This document shows positions 47,569 to 56,659 of a stretch of DNA of 64,000 nt, one piece after another. The stretch spans positions 682,001-746,000 of the forward strand of contig NZ_CP049366.1 of assembly GCF_014058425.1 (NCBI RefSeq). Direction: 5' to 3'. Below the pieces are notes generated by a model, which did not search any database, was not told where the DNA came from, and worked only from the letters and a program-made list of their open reading frames with translations. This DNA comes from Companilactobacillus pabuli. Lineage in GTDB: Bacteria > Bacillota > Bacilli > Lactobacillales > Lactobacillaceae. Position 1 is the first letter of the stretch. Every line of letters starts with the position of its first letter. The position numbers and the translations under genes were made by a program.

Positions 47569-47609
47569 CAAAAAGAGCATCCACTTTGGAGAGTGAATGC
47601 TCTTTTGTA
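47569..47609 (-). terminator. Terminator of the large SLAP protein gene
   Basis: On the - strand AAAAGAGCAT-T-CACT pairs with AGTG-G-ATGCTCTTTT followed by T-run. Confidence 0.9.
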
Positions 47610-47616
47610 TGCTTAA

Positions 47617-50019
47617 TTACATCACTGTAACTGCATCAACTGGAACAAATTCATTAGTAGCAACACGGTAATAACTCTTGCCATTGATTGTTGCAATACG
47701 GTCTGTGTACCAAGCCGTATTAGCAAGTAATGAACGATTTGTTACAGTGTTACCTTTGGAATCAACTAATTGTTGATCATTATTTGTTTGAATAACTTGG
47801 CTCTTGTTTTGGTAAACATAAACATTTGAAGCTTTGACCCATTCGTTAGTGGCAACACGATAATAAGTTTCACCAGCGAAAGTCATATCTTTGTCACTGT
47901 ACCAATCGGAAGCTGTGTTCAAGCTACGGTTAGTAATCTTAGTTGTGTCTAGTTTATAAAGTGAAACTACGCCATCTGCAGGGTGAGTAGAAACTAGACG
48001 ATCTTGATCATTGATATTATCAGGAGAATCAGGAGATACTACTGGATCTGTTGGGTCAGTAGTTGATGAACTGTTGTTGGAACTTGAATTTGATGAAGTA
48101 TTGGAACTAGAGGATGAACTGGAACTTGATGAACCAGAATTGTTTGTTGCTGGATCAGCGGTAACTGTGACGGTCTTAGTAATAGCTGTGCCATCTTTTA
48201 AGTTATATGTGTAAGTAACTTCAAAAGTACCAGCTTTGACAACTTTGCCATCTTGTAGAACGCCATCTTGGTCGTTGATTGTTGTAGTTACGGCACTGAT
48301 TGCATCATTTCCGGTTAGGACATTGTCGTCGTTATCTTGAACTGAAGTTAGATTGTCTGCAGCAGTCCAATCTTGACCGACTTTAGTAGTACTGTCTTGG
48401 GCATTGATTACATGTCTTAATGTAATATAAATACCACTAACAGTTTTAGTTGTTGAGGGAGCAGTAGTTGAACCATTGTCAGAATTAGGTAGAACGGTAA
48501 CAGAGTAATCTGAATTTACGTAATCATATTGAGTTTGTTGGCTACCATCACTATTTAAAAGAACTGAATAGCCATCAGAATTTGCAATCTTTGTGATACC
48601 AGAATCAACAAGGTTAACATAGATGTGACTACCATAACTCCAATCGCTTTTATCTGCATCAGTTAATTGATTTTTATTAGAAGGTGCAAAATTATTGATT
48701 TGAATATCACTACCACCGGTGTATGTTGGCATTTTATCTTGAATCTCTTGATCCGCAGCAGTATAAGAAATACCTAATTGGTTAACAGTAGCTGCAGGAT
48801 ACTGTCCAATCATATCGCTACTCTTAATTGAGTCGTTCATATTTTTATAGGATGCATTAAAATATTGAATTCTCCAGTATGTATATGATTGGGCATAAAC
48901 ACCGGGATAAATTGTATTTAATTGATGCTCACTAGTATCTGTGTTTTTTAGTGGAACGGTTATTTTTATTTCTTGATTAGGATCAAGTGAAGTTCCATTA
49001 GTGTTAATTTGAATTTCCATAATATCGGCTGGGGTAAAATTAGGATTATTCTTCAATTGATCTTCATATGTCATGTAGTCGCCGCCTGTAGCACTTAGGT
49101 AAGTAACAGTGGCACCTTCGGGTAGTCCTTCAATCATTGTTGTTGGATCAAATGAATCATCAACAACAATGGAAGTATTCTTATCATTGTAATTTGGAAG
49201 CATAAAGATTGTACTGTAATCCGATTGTTTTTCATTTGAAGTATTTGTGACTGTATAATTCATGCTTGTTTGGGCATTTGAATCGACAACAATTGAGGCA
49301 TTTTTATCTTCATCTAGACTTTCTGATGTAACTGAACCTTTGTCATTTGTTGCTGTCATTGATACATTTGCTTTTACTGGATCATCGTAATTGTTTGCTT
49401 CTTGATTTGCTTGAGGATTTTGAATCATGATATCAGATGTATCAACATCACTAGTCGTCGAATCAGTATCAGTTGTTGCATCCGTATCGGTTGAATCCGA
49501 AGCTGTCGTTTGACTGTCGTTGGCAGTATCATTATTCTCATTAGTCGTATCAGCAGATTCTGCCTGAATTTTTTGATTAGTATTATTATTACCAGAATTA
49601 GATTCATCTGTATCTTGTGTATCAGAAGTTGTATCCGTAGTATCGGCTGGTGTATCTTTATTTGAATCTGAATTATTTTCTGTTAGTTCATTAGTAGTTA
49701 CTTTTTGGGTACTAGAATTATTTTTCTCTTCTACCGTATCATTACTATCGTTTTGTTGTTCGTTATTACTATCCGAACTTGTACCATCAGTTTCAGTAGT
49801 AGAATCAACATCTTTTTGAATACTAGAACCATCAGCGACAGAACTATCTTTGGTTTCAACGGTGTCTTCAGAAGCGGCATCGCCAGTTTTAGAATCTGTA
49901 GTAGTGTCAGCTTTAACATTATTAGTTTGCATTAGTTGGAAACCTAGGGCTGCTACTCCAAGGGCAGTAACGATAAATTTCTTATTAAATTTATTTACGT
50001 TTTCTTTTGTCATTGTCAT
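47617..50019 (-). CDS. Large secreted SLAP-domain surface protein/adhesin
   Basis: 800 residues from ATG 50019 (AGGGAT 5 nt before). Signal peptide with a long n-region, ending near NVKA-DT (about 37). Next an Asp/Thr/Ser-rich low-complexity region (about 38-205, DTTSDT/DSTD-type repeats). Then a long strand-rich domain (about 210-510) seemingly unique, a bacterial Ig-like domain (about 555-635, ending GTFEVTYTYNLKDGTAITKTVTVTA), a Ser-rich stretch (about 642-672, a near poly-Ser run) and two C-terminal SLAP repeats (about 690-800: TNRSLNTASDWYSDKDMTFAGETYYRVATNEWV and a second copy). SLAP repeats attach to cell-wall polymers, so no LPXTG is expected and none is seen. Monocistronic. Confidence 0.88.
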   Translation of the reverse strand: MTMTKENVNKFNKKFIVTALGVAALGFQLMQTNNVKADTTTDSKTGDAASEDTVETKDSSVADGSSIQKDVDSTTETDGTSSDSNNEQQNDSNDTVEEKNNSSTQKVTTNELTENNSDSNKDTPADTTDTTSDTQDTDESNSGNNNTNQKIQAESADTTNENNDTANDSQTTASDSTDTDATTDTDSTTSDVDTSDIMIQNPQANQEANNYDDPVKANVSMTATNDKGSVTSESLDEDKNASIVVDSNAQTSMNYTVTNTSNEKQSDYSTIFMLPNYNDKNTSIVVDDSFDPTTMIEGLPEGATVTYLSATGGDYMTYEDQLKNNPNFTPADIMEIQINTNGTSLDPNQEIKITVPLKNTDTSEHQLNTIYPGVYAQSYTYWRIQYFNASYKNMNDSIKSSDMIGQYPAATVNQLGISYTAADQEIQDKMPTYTGGSDIQINNFAPSNKNQLTDADKSDWSYGSHIYVNLVDSGITKIANSDGYSVLLNSDGSQQTQYDYVNSDYSVTVLPNSDNGSTTAPSTTKTVSGIYITLRHVINAQDSTTKVGQDWTAADNLTSVQDNDDNVLTGNDAISAVTTTINDQDGVLQDGKVVKAGTFEVTYTYNLKDGTAITKTVTVTADPATNNSGSSSSSSSSSSNTSSNSSSNNSSSTTDPTDPVVSPDSPDNINDQDRLVSTHPADGVVSLYKLDTTKITNRSLNTASDWYSDKDMTFAGETYYRVATNEWVKASNVYVYQNKSQVIQTNNDQQLVDSKGNTVTNRSLLANTAWYTDRIATINGKSYYRVATNEFVPVDAVTVM

Positions 50020-50517
50020 AATATATCCCTCGCAGTTCTGCATGTGTATATTTATAAATATTTTGTTATGTCATTTGCTTTACAACTCGTATTATAGGTA
50101 CGATTTGGACATAAAAATGGTCATAATACATAAAAAAATATTCTTCGATTTGAAAGGTATACATAATAAAAAGACTGAATAGTGTTGCCATATCAATGTT
50201 TTTGTACGGAAATCCAAAAATGGTTTACATACAAAGGAATAATTCCTAAATTCAAAAAACACATCATATTTGGTCTGCTAACGAAAATTTCACTTTTGGA
50301 AAACAATTTTTTTCAAACTTGGATGCACTTACAATTTAATGAATTGTATAATTCTATTTGTAATCAAGAAAGAGCTTGATAAATTTCATTTGATTCTAAA
50401 AGCTAATTTAATCTCATCAATTTTCTTAGAATTAGATCAGATGATGATCTCAAAAAAATAGATAAAAAAATAAACTCGAAGTAGAAGTTGTCTACGACGA
50501 GTTTATTAGGATTGAGT
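50020..50517. other. Gene-free stretch between surface genes
   Basis: 498 bp. It holds the ribosome site of the large surface gene, a - strand -10 (TATAAT at 50096-50091) and the terminator of the CAP/SLAP gene: AATAAACTCG/CGAGTTTATT at about 50466-50512. A 65-codon + strand frame (50182-50379) has no ribosome site and looks spurious. Nothing else is recognised. Confidence 0.6.
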
Positions 50518-51360
50518 TTATTGAACAGCGTCTTTAGAAATAAACTTAGTATTAGGATTTGTACCAGTATAATTATAAAGTTGTTTTTGAGCGGAGATGT
50601 TGTCAACATTCCAATCAGCTTCAAAAGCAGAGTTCTTAGCGTTGATTCCAAGACCAACGTTAGGACCAGCATAAATTAAAGCAGCACGGTGACCAAAGTG
50701 GCCGGCTGTACCCAATGGATCGACACAGTTATCTTCGTCGTACCATTCTTTCAATAGGAAATAAGCAACATCTTTGTCGGACTTAGCTCCGGCTTTTTTT
50801 ATTATATAATCATATCCGGCACCAGAAAGGTTTTCGGACATATTCTTAGTAGCTGTATTGTGATTTAGGTTATTACCGTTTTGTTGATCAGCTCTTTGTG
50901 TAGCATAAGAGATGACATCGTTAGAAACATTAACAGAACCAGTGCCATTAGCTTGATGCAAAGCATTAACGTACTTAGCAAAGTAATTATTAATATTGGC
51001 TAAATTTGGAGTATAGTCAGTATCGCTTTGTGATTCAGTAGTAGCATCTGATTTTGTGGCAACAGCAACAGGAGTGTCTCCAGAAAGGCTAGAAGCACTA
51101 GCTTTTAAATATTCATTAGAAGCAACTTGATATAATTTTTCTCCATTAATTGTAATAACGTTTCCAACAGCCCATTTAGTATTAGGTGCTAGAGCACGAT
51201 TGGAAATCTGTTTACCATTTTTTGTGTACAATTTGGCAATACCACTGGCATTTGTGGTTGCGACAGTTGAAGCATCGGCATTTTTTTGTGTAACGGCAAA
51301 CGAACTAGACATAGCCATAACGGCTACGGCTGATAATGTAATAAGTCTTGATAATTTCAT
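50518..51360 (-). CDS. Secreted CAP/SCP-domain protein with a SLAP repeat
   Basis: 280 residues. Signal peptide (about 1-29, cut near NADA). One SLAP repeat (about 35-90: NRALAPNTKWAVGNVITINGEKLYQVASNEYLKA). A linker, then a CAP (SCP/PR-1) domain (about 125-265): NNYFAKYVNALHQANG, NLNHNTATKNMSENL (His), and GTAGHFGHRAALIYAGPNVGLG with the second His pair. CAP proteins are extracellular; bacterial roles include wall hydrolysis or lipid binding. Anchored by the SLAP repeat. ATG with GGGGGTC. Same SLAP family as neighbours at 47617 and 55854-58479. Confidence 0.9.
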   Translation of the reverse strand: MKLSRLITLSAVAVMAMSSSFAVTQKNADASTVATTNASGIAKLYTKNGKQISNRALAPNTKWAVGNVITINGEKLYQVASNEYLKASASSLSGDTPVAVATKSDATTESQSDTDYTPNLANINNYFAKYVNALHQANGTGSVNVSNDVISYATQRADQQNGNNLNHNTATKNMSENLSGAGYDYIIKKAGAKSDKDVAYFLLKEWYDEDNCVDPLGTAGHFGHRAALIYAGPNVGLGINAKNSAFEADWNVDNISAQKQLYNYTGTNPNTKFISKDAVQ

Positions 51361-51503
51361 TTTATTGACCCCCGAAATGAAAAAGGAACTCTTGTTAATT
51401 TAATCTCATCATTTTTTAACTACGCTTATATTAGGCGCTCAGAAGTCAATAAGCAAATAATAAGCAATTATATTTAAAAAACTTATCAAGCAAACCCTGA
51501 CAA

Positions 51504-51525
51504 TGTTATAATGTAAGCGTTAACA
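51504..51525 (+). promoter_or_regulatory. Extended -10 promoter with perfect cre site
   Basis: TGT-TATAAT (hexamer 51507-51512) runs into TGTAAGCGTTAACA (51512-51525), which matches all 14 positions of TGWAANCGNTNWCA. CcpA bound here would block initiation of the small membrane protein gene at 51575. Confidence 0.75.
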
Positions 51526-51574
51526 AAGATGGATAAATAAAATGTTTATCGATTCAGATGAGGGGGAAACTACC

Positions 51575-51814
51575 ATGAAACATGAAGAAACTGAAACAGA
51601 AAACTTAATAGGACTGGTTGTAATTTATATTTTTGCTTTCGTGGCTATATTCTTAGGACTATTTGCCCTGTACTTCCACTTTACAACTAGCATGTCGGTT
51701 GCCTGGATGATTAAATTATTATTTGTTGATTTATTCTTAATGATTTTAGCAATTATGAAACCAATCTTTGACATTACGGTTGATTTCTTTAAAGATATTT
51801 TGAAGAACCAATAA
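51575..51814 (+). CDS. Small membrane protein (79 aa), likely CcpA-controlled
   Basis: ATG 51575 with GAGGGGGAAA about 8 nt upstream; the in-frame start at 51542 lies too close to the promoter and lacks a ribosome site. Two membrane helices (about 10-32 and 42-62) and an acidic N-terminus (KHEETETEN). No family recognised. Followed by a CsbD-like gene, so a stress- or starvation-linked role is a guess. Confidence 0.75.
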   Translation: MKHEETETENLIGLVVIYIFAFVAIFLGLFALYFHFTTSMSVAWMIKLLFVDLFLMILAIMKPIFDITVDFFKDILKNQ

Positions 51815-51879
51815 ATTGCTTTATCAACCGAAAACTTGTTATTCTTTGCTTATAGATAAATCAGAGAGGAGTTTTATGT

Positions 51880-52062
51880 ATGAGTATTGAAAGCAAAGAA
51901 GATATGATCAAGGGTAAAACGAATCAAGCAGTTGGCAAGGTTTCAGGTAATGATAAGCAAGAATTAAAAGGCAAGGCTCAAGAGGCCATCAGCAAAACAA
52001 AAGAACAAGTTGATGAGACCGTTGATAAGGTTGCCAAAAAAATCAATCAAAAAACTAATTAA
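51880..52062 (+). CDS. CsbD-family stress protein
   Basis: 60 residues, lysine/glutamate-rich, helical, with the CsbD pattern EDMIKGKTNQAVGKVSGNDKQELKGKAQEAISK. CsbD-like proteins are induced by general stress; their action is unknown. ATG 51880 with AGAGAGGAG upstream. A terminator (AGAAC-T-TTG...CAA-G-GTTCT) follows at about 52073-52109. Confidence 0.92.
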   Translation: MSIESKEDMIKGKTNQAVGKVSGNDKQELKGKAQEAISKTKEQVDETVDKVAKKINQKTN

Positions 52063-52070
52063 TAATATAG

Positions 52071-52111
52071 GAAGAGAACTTTGTGAGTTAATTTGCAAGG
52101 TTCTTTTTTTA
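52071..52111 (+). terminator. Terminator after csbD-like gene
   Basis: AGAACTTTG pairs with CAAGGTTCT around a 12-nt loop, then T-run. Confidence 0.82.
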
Positions 52112-52255
52112 TGTTTAATTTTTTTATATTCATGATATTTTTATCCAATAAAAATCGCATTTTGTCGGTAATATTTGCGGAGATATAACCATTTGACGCA
52201 ATTTATGTGTTACATTATTTATGGAGTGAAATAATTATTTTTGTGAGGTGAATCA

Positions 52256-52582
52256 ATGGAGAAGAGCGAGATATTAGTGACTACGACTGAACATATTCCA
52301 GGTCGCGACTACGAGATTATTGGTGAAGTTTTTGGACTTACTACTCAATCAAAAAACGTCGTAAAAAATATCGGAGCTGGATTCAAAAACATCGTCGGTG
52401 GTGAGATCAAAGCCTATACCGAATTGTTGACGGAAGCACGTGATATTGCGATTGATCGTTTGCGTCAAAATGCTTTAGATATGGGTGCTGATGCTGTCGT
52501 TATGATGCGTTTTGATTCTGATTCAATTAGTGCTGACATGGAAACTGTTGCAGCTTATGGTACCGCAGTAAAATTTAAGTAA
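52256..52582 (+). CDS. YbjQ/UPF0145 family protein
   Basis: 108 residues with the DUF74 pattern: [22 protein letters not shown] (about 9-30), the [30 protein letters not shown] block (about 41-70) and [18 protein letters not shown]. Forms pentamer-like rings; physiological role unknown. ATG with GAGGTGA. 9 nt before the C69 dipeptidase gene, so co-transcribed. Confidence 0.93.
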   Translation: MEKSEILVTTTEHIPGRDYEIIGEVFGLTTQSKNVVKNIGAGFKNIVGGEIKAYTELLTEARDIAIDRLRQNALDMGADAVVMMRFDSDSISADMETVAAYGTAVKFK

Positions 52583-52591
52583 GGTGATTAG

Positions 52592-54022
52592 ATGGCTTTA
52601 GTTTATAATAAGAGTTCTTTATCGGCTTGTACTAGTATTTTAATTGGTAAAAAAGCCACCGTTGATGGTTCAACTATCATCGGACGTAACGAAGATGCAA
52701 TGGCTTCATGGCCTAAACATTTCGTTATTCATGAACATAAAGAATTTACTGATGATCAGAAGTTTGTCTCCAAAGCTAATGACTTTCAAATGGACCTACC
52801 TAAAATTCGCTATAAATATTCTGCCACTCCTGAATGGACCTTTAAAGAAGGATTATTTGAAGAGGATGGATTTAACGAATACGGAGTAGGAATGAGTGCC
52901 ACAGAGAGTGCTTATTCTAACCAACGTGTTTTAGGCATTGATCCTCTTGACAAAAATGGTATTGGTGAAGAGGCCATGATCACAGTAGTTCTACCCTATG
53001 TCAAAACCGCTCGGGAAGGTGTTTTAAGACTAGGAAAAATTATTGAAGATTATGGAACTTGTGAAACTAACGGAGTACTTTTCTCAGATAAAGATGAAGT
53101 TTGGTACTTTGAAAGTGGATCAGGGCATTATTGGGTTGCGCAACGTATCCCCGACGATAGTTACGCAGTTGTCGCCAATCAGCTAGCTATTCAAGAAATT
53201 GATTTCGATGATCCAGATAATTTCTTATATCGTAAAGATATTAAAGAATTTGTCGAAAACAACCATTTGAATACTAAACCCAACGGTTTTAATTTTAGAG
53301 AAATTTTTGGAACACATGATTTATCTGATGAAATATACAGCACGCCTCGTGTCTGGTGGGGCCAACAGCAGTTTTCGGGAAAAACTAATGAAAGCCCAGA
53401 AAGTGAAGATTTAGCTTTTATTAAGAAAGCAAATCGCTTGTTAAGTGTTGATGATGCTCAAGATTATTTGGCATCACATTATCAAAAGACTCCATTCGAT
53501 CCTTTGAATAAGTCGGCTGATAATAAAAAATATCGTCCAATTAGTTTAGCTAAAACTCAAGAGTCACACGTCTTACAAATCAGACCAAATATGGCTCCTG
53601 AAATTGCTTGCGTTCAATGGTTAGCAATGGGTGTAGCTTCTCAAAGCGTTTATGTACCATTTTATATGGGAAGCACAGACACTCCAGAAGAATACAAACT
53701 CGGGAAATTACCATATGATAGCAAGTCAGCTTATTGGACTTATAAATTGGCCGGAGTTTTATTAGATGGTCATTACAAAGAACTTGGAAAAGATTTCCAA
53801 GCCAAGCAAAAGGACATCAATATCACACTTCGCAAGAAGTTACATGATTTTGATAAAGAGGCCTTGAGCAAAGATGATGATAAATTACCTAATTATTTAA
53901 CGGAAGCTTCATTTGAAATGGCTAAAATTTCACTTGATGGCTATAAAGAGCTAATTGCTCAATTAATTACGGACTCGACTGATTTTTCACCTCTAAACTT
54001 CAAGACAGATATGAATTTATAA
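52592..54022 (+). CDS. C69-family dipeptidase (PepD-like)
   Basis: 476 residues, Ntn-hydrolase fold. The catalytic Cys is in SACTSILIGKKATVDGSTIIGRNED (Cys about 13), here preceded by about 12 residues (MALVYNKSSLSA) rather than sitting at position 2-3, so either propeptide removal or a later effective start is needed. Other family segments: GIGEEAMITVVLPYVKTAREGV, VWYFESGSGHYWVAQRIPDD, and WLAMGVASQSVYVPFYMG. Cleaves a range of dipeptides in the cytoplasm. ATG with AAGGTGA. Followed after 38 nt by a YjeM-type permease. Confidence 0.9.
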   Translation: MALVYNKSSLSACTSILIGKKATVDGSTIIGRNEDAMASWPKHFVIHEHKEFTDDQKFVSKANDFQMDLPKIRYKYSATPEWTFKEGLFEEDGFNEYGVGMSATESAYSNQRVLGIDPLDKNGIGEEAMITVVLPYVKTAREGVLRLGKIIEDYGTCETNGVLFSDKDEVWYFESGSGHYWVAQRIPDDSYAVVANQLAIQEIDFDDPDNFLYRKDIKEFVENNHLNTKPNGFNFREIFGTHDLSDEIYSTPRVWWGQQQFSGKTNESPESEDLAFIKKANRLLSVDDAQDYLASHYQKTPFDPLNKSADNKKYRPISLAKTQESHVLQIRPNMAPEIACVQWLAMGVASQSVYVPFYMGSTDTPEEYKLGKLPYDSKSAYWTYKLAGVLLDGHYKELGKDFQAKQKDINITLRKKLHDFDKEALSKDDDKLPNYLTEASFEMAKISLDGYKELIAQLITDSTDFSPLNFKTDMNL

Positions 54023-54060
54023 AAATTTGTACATTGAAAATTAAATGAGGGGTTTTAAAA

Positions 54061-55587
54061 ATGAATGATGGTAATTCGCCGAAGAAAACAATCACGTTAT
54101 TTAGTTTGATAATGATGATTTTCACGGCTATTTTTGGATTCGCTAATACAACTGTCGCATATGAACAGATGGGATTAGCAAGTATTGTTTGGTATGTTTT
54201 TGCGGCTGTCTTCTTCTTCCTTCCAGTAGGATTTATGATGGCAGAGTACGGTTCCGCTTTTAATGAAGCAAAAGGTGGAATCTATTCTTGGATCGATGGA
54301 GCTGTTGGACCTAAATGGGCCTTCATCGGTACTTTTATGTGGCTAGCTTCATGGGAAGTTTGGCTAGTCTCAACTTCTTCAAAAGTTTGGATTCCATTGT
54401 CTACGACCTTTGCTGGACATGATACAACTCAGACTTGGGGAATGTTTGGTTTAAGTGCCACACAAGTTATTGGTGTTTTGGCTGTTTTGTGGATTATTTT
54501 CGTTACATTCACAGCTTCGCAAGGTATTGAAAAAATCACTAAGGTTTCTAACTTTGGTGGTATCATGATGATTCTCTTGCAGGTTATCTTCTTTGTTTTG
54601 AGTATTGCTGTTTTATTCATGTCAGGCTTTCACACAGCTGAACCAATTCAAGGTTTAGATACCTTTATCCATTCGGCAAATCCAGCTTTTGCTTCACCAC
54701 TAGGGATGGTTTCCTTCATCGTTTACGCAATCTTTGCTTACGGTGGTATGGAATCTGTCGGTGGTGTTACTGATAGTATGAAGAATCCTAAGCGTGATTT
54801 TCCACGTGGTGTTTTGATTTCGGCTATTGTTATCACAGTACTTTATTCACTAACAATTCTATTTTGGGCTATGAGTGCCAACTGGAATTCAGTTATTGCC
54901 AAAGGTAACGTTAACCTAGGAAATATTACTTATGTTATGATGAGTAACCTTGGTTATCAATTTGGAATTCATACCGGAATGGGCAGTGCTGCAGCTATTA
55001 CTTTAGGTGAATGGCTCGCACGTTTCACTGGTTTTGATATGTTTATCCTTTACATGGGTTCCTTCTTCGTTTTGATTTACTCACCATTGAAATCATTCGT
55101 TTTAGGTACACCAAAAGACTTTTGGCCTGAAAAAGTTACTAAATTAAACAAACATGGTATGCCTGCTTTTGCAATGTGGATGCAAGCAATCGTTGTTATC
55201 GTATTGATCTTAATTGTTGATATGGGTGGTAAGAATGCCAAAGCTCTATACAATGTTTTGACATTGATGGCTAATGTTTCAACGACTGTTCCATACTTGT
55301 TCTTAGTAGGAGCATATCCATTCTTTAACATGAACAAAGATATTGAGAAACCTTACTTGTTCTATAAGAATAAGAAGGCCATGTGGACAGTTTCCATAAT
55401 TGTCTTCTTAGTATTGGCATTTGCAATTATCTTTACATTGCTACAACCATTAATGGAAGGTGCCTATACTGATGCTCTTTGGACCGTTCTTGGTCCAGTA
55501 GTCTTCGGATTAGTTGGGTTCACGCTTTATTATCGTTATGAACATAAAGTTAAAAAAGCTAACCTTTCTATGGATACGGAAGATTAA
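54061..55587 (+). CDS. APC-family amino acid permease (YjeM/GadC-like)
   Basis: 508 residues, 12-13 helices. Opening KKTITLFSLIMMIFTAIFGFANTTVAYEQMGLASIVWYV and FNEAKGGIYSWIDGAVG are typical of the YjeM/glutamate-GABA-antiporter-like branch of the APC family. Substrate unknown; the upstream dipeptidase suggests linkage with peptide-derived amino acids. ATG with GAGGGG upstream. Terminator AGATCTTATCA/TGATAAGGTCT with T-run follows. Confidence 0.87.
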   Translation: MNDGNSPKKTITLFSLIMMIFTAIFGFANTTVAYEQMGLASIVWYVFAAVFFFLPVGFMMAEYGSAFNEAKGGIYSWIDGAVGPKWAFIGTFMWLASWEVWLVSTSSKVWIPLSTTFAGHDTTQTWGMFGLSATQVIGVLAVLWIIFVTFTASQGIEKITKVSNFGGIMMILLQVIFFVLSIAVLFMSGFHTAEPIQGLDTFIHSANPAFASPLGMVSFIVYAIFAYGGMESVGGVTDSMKNPKRDFPRGVLISAIVITVLYSLTILFWAMSANWNSVIAKGNVNLGNITYVMMSNLGYQFGIHTGMGSAAAITLGEWLARFTGFDMFILYMGSFFVLIYSPLKSFVLGTPKDFWPEKVTKLNKHGMPAFAMWMQAIVVIVLILIVDMGGKNAKALYNVLTLMANVSTTVPYLFLVGAYPFFNMNKDIEKPYLFYKNKKAMWTVSIIVFLVLAFAIIFTLLQPLMEGAYTDALWTVLGPVVFGLVGFTLYYRYEHKVKKANLSMDTED

Positions 55588-55591
55588 TTAT

Positions 55592-55630
55592 TAATAGATC
55601 TTATCAATTTTGATAAGGTCTATTTTTTTT
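55592..55630 (+). terminator. Terminator of permease gene
   Basis: AGATCTTATCA pairs with TGATAAGGTCT (one mismatch) around a 4-nt loop, followed by nine T. Confidence 0.9.
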
Positions 55631-55735
55631 TACACACTCTTTGTGGCTATGCCACTTAGAGTGTGTTATGGGGAAGCATTAGCTTCCGTATTCCATTGTG
55701 GGCTAAGCCGCTTAGAGTGTGTTATGGGGAAATCA
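55631..55735. repeat. String of hairpins with a repeated 20-mer before the SLAP operon
   Basis: ACACACTCT-TT-GTGGC...GCCAC-TT-AGAGTGTGT (about 55633-55666) is a two-part stem with symmetric TT bulges. The sequence TTAGAGTGTGTTATGGGGAA then recurs at about 55710 behind GTGGGC...GCCGC, and GGAAGC-ATTA-GCTTCC lies between. Not part of any gene. Confidence 0.7.
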
Positions 55736-55786
55736 AAATTATTTAAACTTTTTTTCAAAAAAAATTGTTAACGCTCGCAGAATGCC

Positions 55787-55853
55787 ATATGGTGACACCC
55801 CTCCGAGGTAACATATGGATGTAATTAAATGTTACAGGGAGGAAGAATTTATT
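55787..55853 (+). promoter_or_regulatory. Hairpin masking region before the SLAP operon ribosome site
   Basis: GTAACAT pairs with ATGTTAC (about 55807-55836) and the AGGGAGGA ribosome site begins 1-2 nt behind it. A cre-like TGTTAACGCTCGCA (12 of 14) lies at 55766-55779. Possible translational or transcript-stability control; the cre match is weak. Confidence 0.4.
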
Positions 55854-56624
55854 ATGAAAAGAATTACTAAATATATAGGGATTACGGTTTTAGCGTTATT
55901 AGCCGTTGCGCCGATATCGATGCCAACCATTAATACTGAGTCTGAAATGACCGTTGAAGCAGCAGATAATAATGTGAAGAGTTATGGTGATTTTAATATT
56001 GACGTAACTAATAATGGTCCTGCTTATTTATATTTTTATGCTAAAGCCGACGGCCAGAATGTTAAAGTTCATACCAAAGAAATGGTTTATGCAAAAAATG
56101 TAGGAGAGATTTCTACAGTTGATACACCGATTTTGGATGGTTATGTTCCGAGCTACAATAAATTGGCATTCTTAAGAACAACGACAGGTTATTCATTATT
56201 AACAAATCTTTATTATACAAAGACCAACAATGTAAATTCTTTACAAGCACCAGCCAGTTCGGTCGCAATGACATTTGAACTCTTTGATGATTCGAGAGTT
56301 TATGATGACAACGGGATAGCCACATCTACGACATTACCAGCATCATCGACTTGGAATGTTGATCAAGAAATGATGATCAATGGAATTACATATTATCGTG
56401 TTGGTGGCAATCAGTGGATCAAAGCTAGTGATGGGTTAGAAGTTCACATAGTTGATAATACTGTTGATACGGTTAAATTAACGAATTTGTATACCATCAA
56501 AGGTGAAAAAATTCAAAATCGTGCTTTAGCAGCTTACACATATTGGTATTCGGATAAATATGTCACAATCAATGGTGCTACATATTATAGAGTAGCTACT
56601 AATGAATGGGTACATCCTTATTAA
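55854..56624 (+). CDS. Secreted SLAP-domain protein, paralogue 1
   Basis: 256 residues. Signal peptide (KRITKYIGITVLALLAVAPISMPTI, cut near VEA, about 33). A variable middle (about 38-145), then two SLAP repeats (about 150-256: VYDDNGIATSTTLPASSTWNVDQEMMINGITYYRVGGNQWIK and LYTIKGEKIQNRALAAYTYWYSDKYVTINGATYYRVATNEWV). First of three tandem paralogues with near-identical leader (GGGAGGAAGAATTTATT before ATG), signal and C-terminal parts but unrelated middles. ATG 55854 chosen for this ribosome site. Confidence 0.87.
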   Translation: MKRITKYIGITVLALLAVAPISMPTINTESEMTVEAADNNVKSYGDFNIDVTNNGPAYLYFYAKADGQNVKVHTKEMVYAKNVGEISTVDTPILDGYVPSYNKLAFLRTTTGYSLLTNLYYTKTNNVNSLQAPASSVAMTFELFDDSRVYDDNGIATSTTLPASSTWNVDQEMMINGITYYRVGGNQWIKASDGLEVHIVDNTVDTVKLTNLYTIKGEKIQNRALAAYTYWYSDKYVTINGATYYRVATNEWVHPY

Positions 56625-56659
56625 CAATAAAAATTTATTTTTGGGGGAAATTTATTATT

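Noticed and set aside
49425-49919. Alternate-frame ORFs in the Asp/Thr/Ser-rich part of the large SLAP gene
   Set aside because: Low-complexity coding sequence leaves other frames open; they lack ribosome sites.
50182-50379. 65-codon + strand frame between surface genes
   Set aside because: No Shine-Dalgarno site, AT-rich, and no codon pattern typical of the neighbours.
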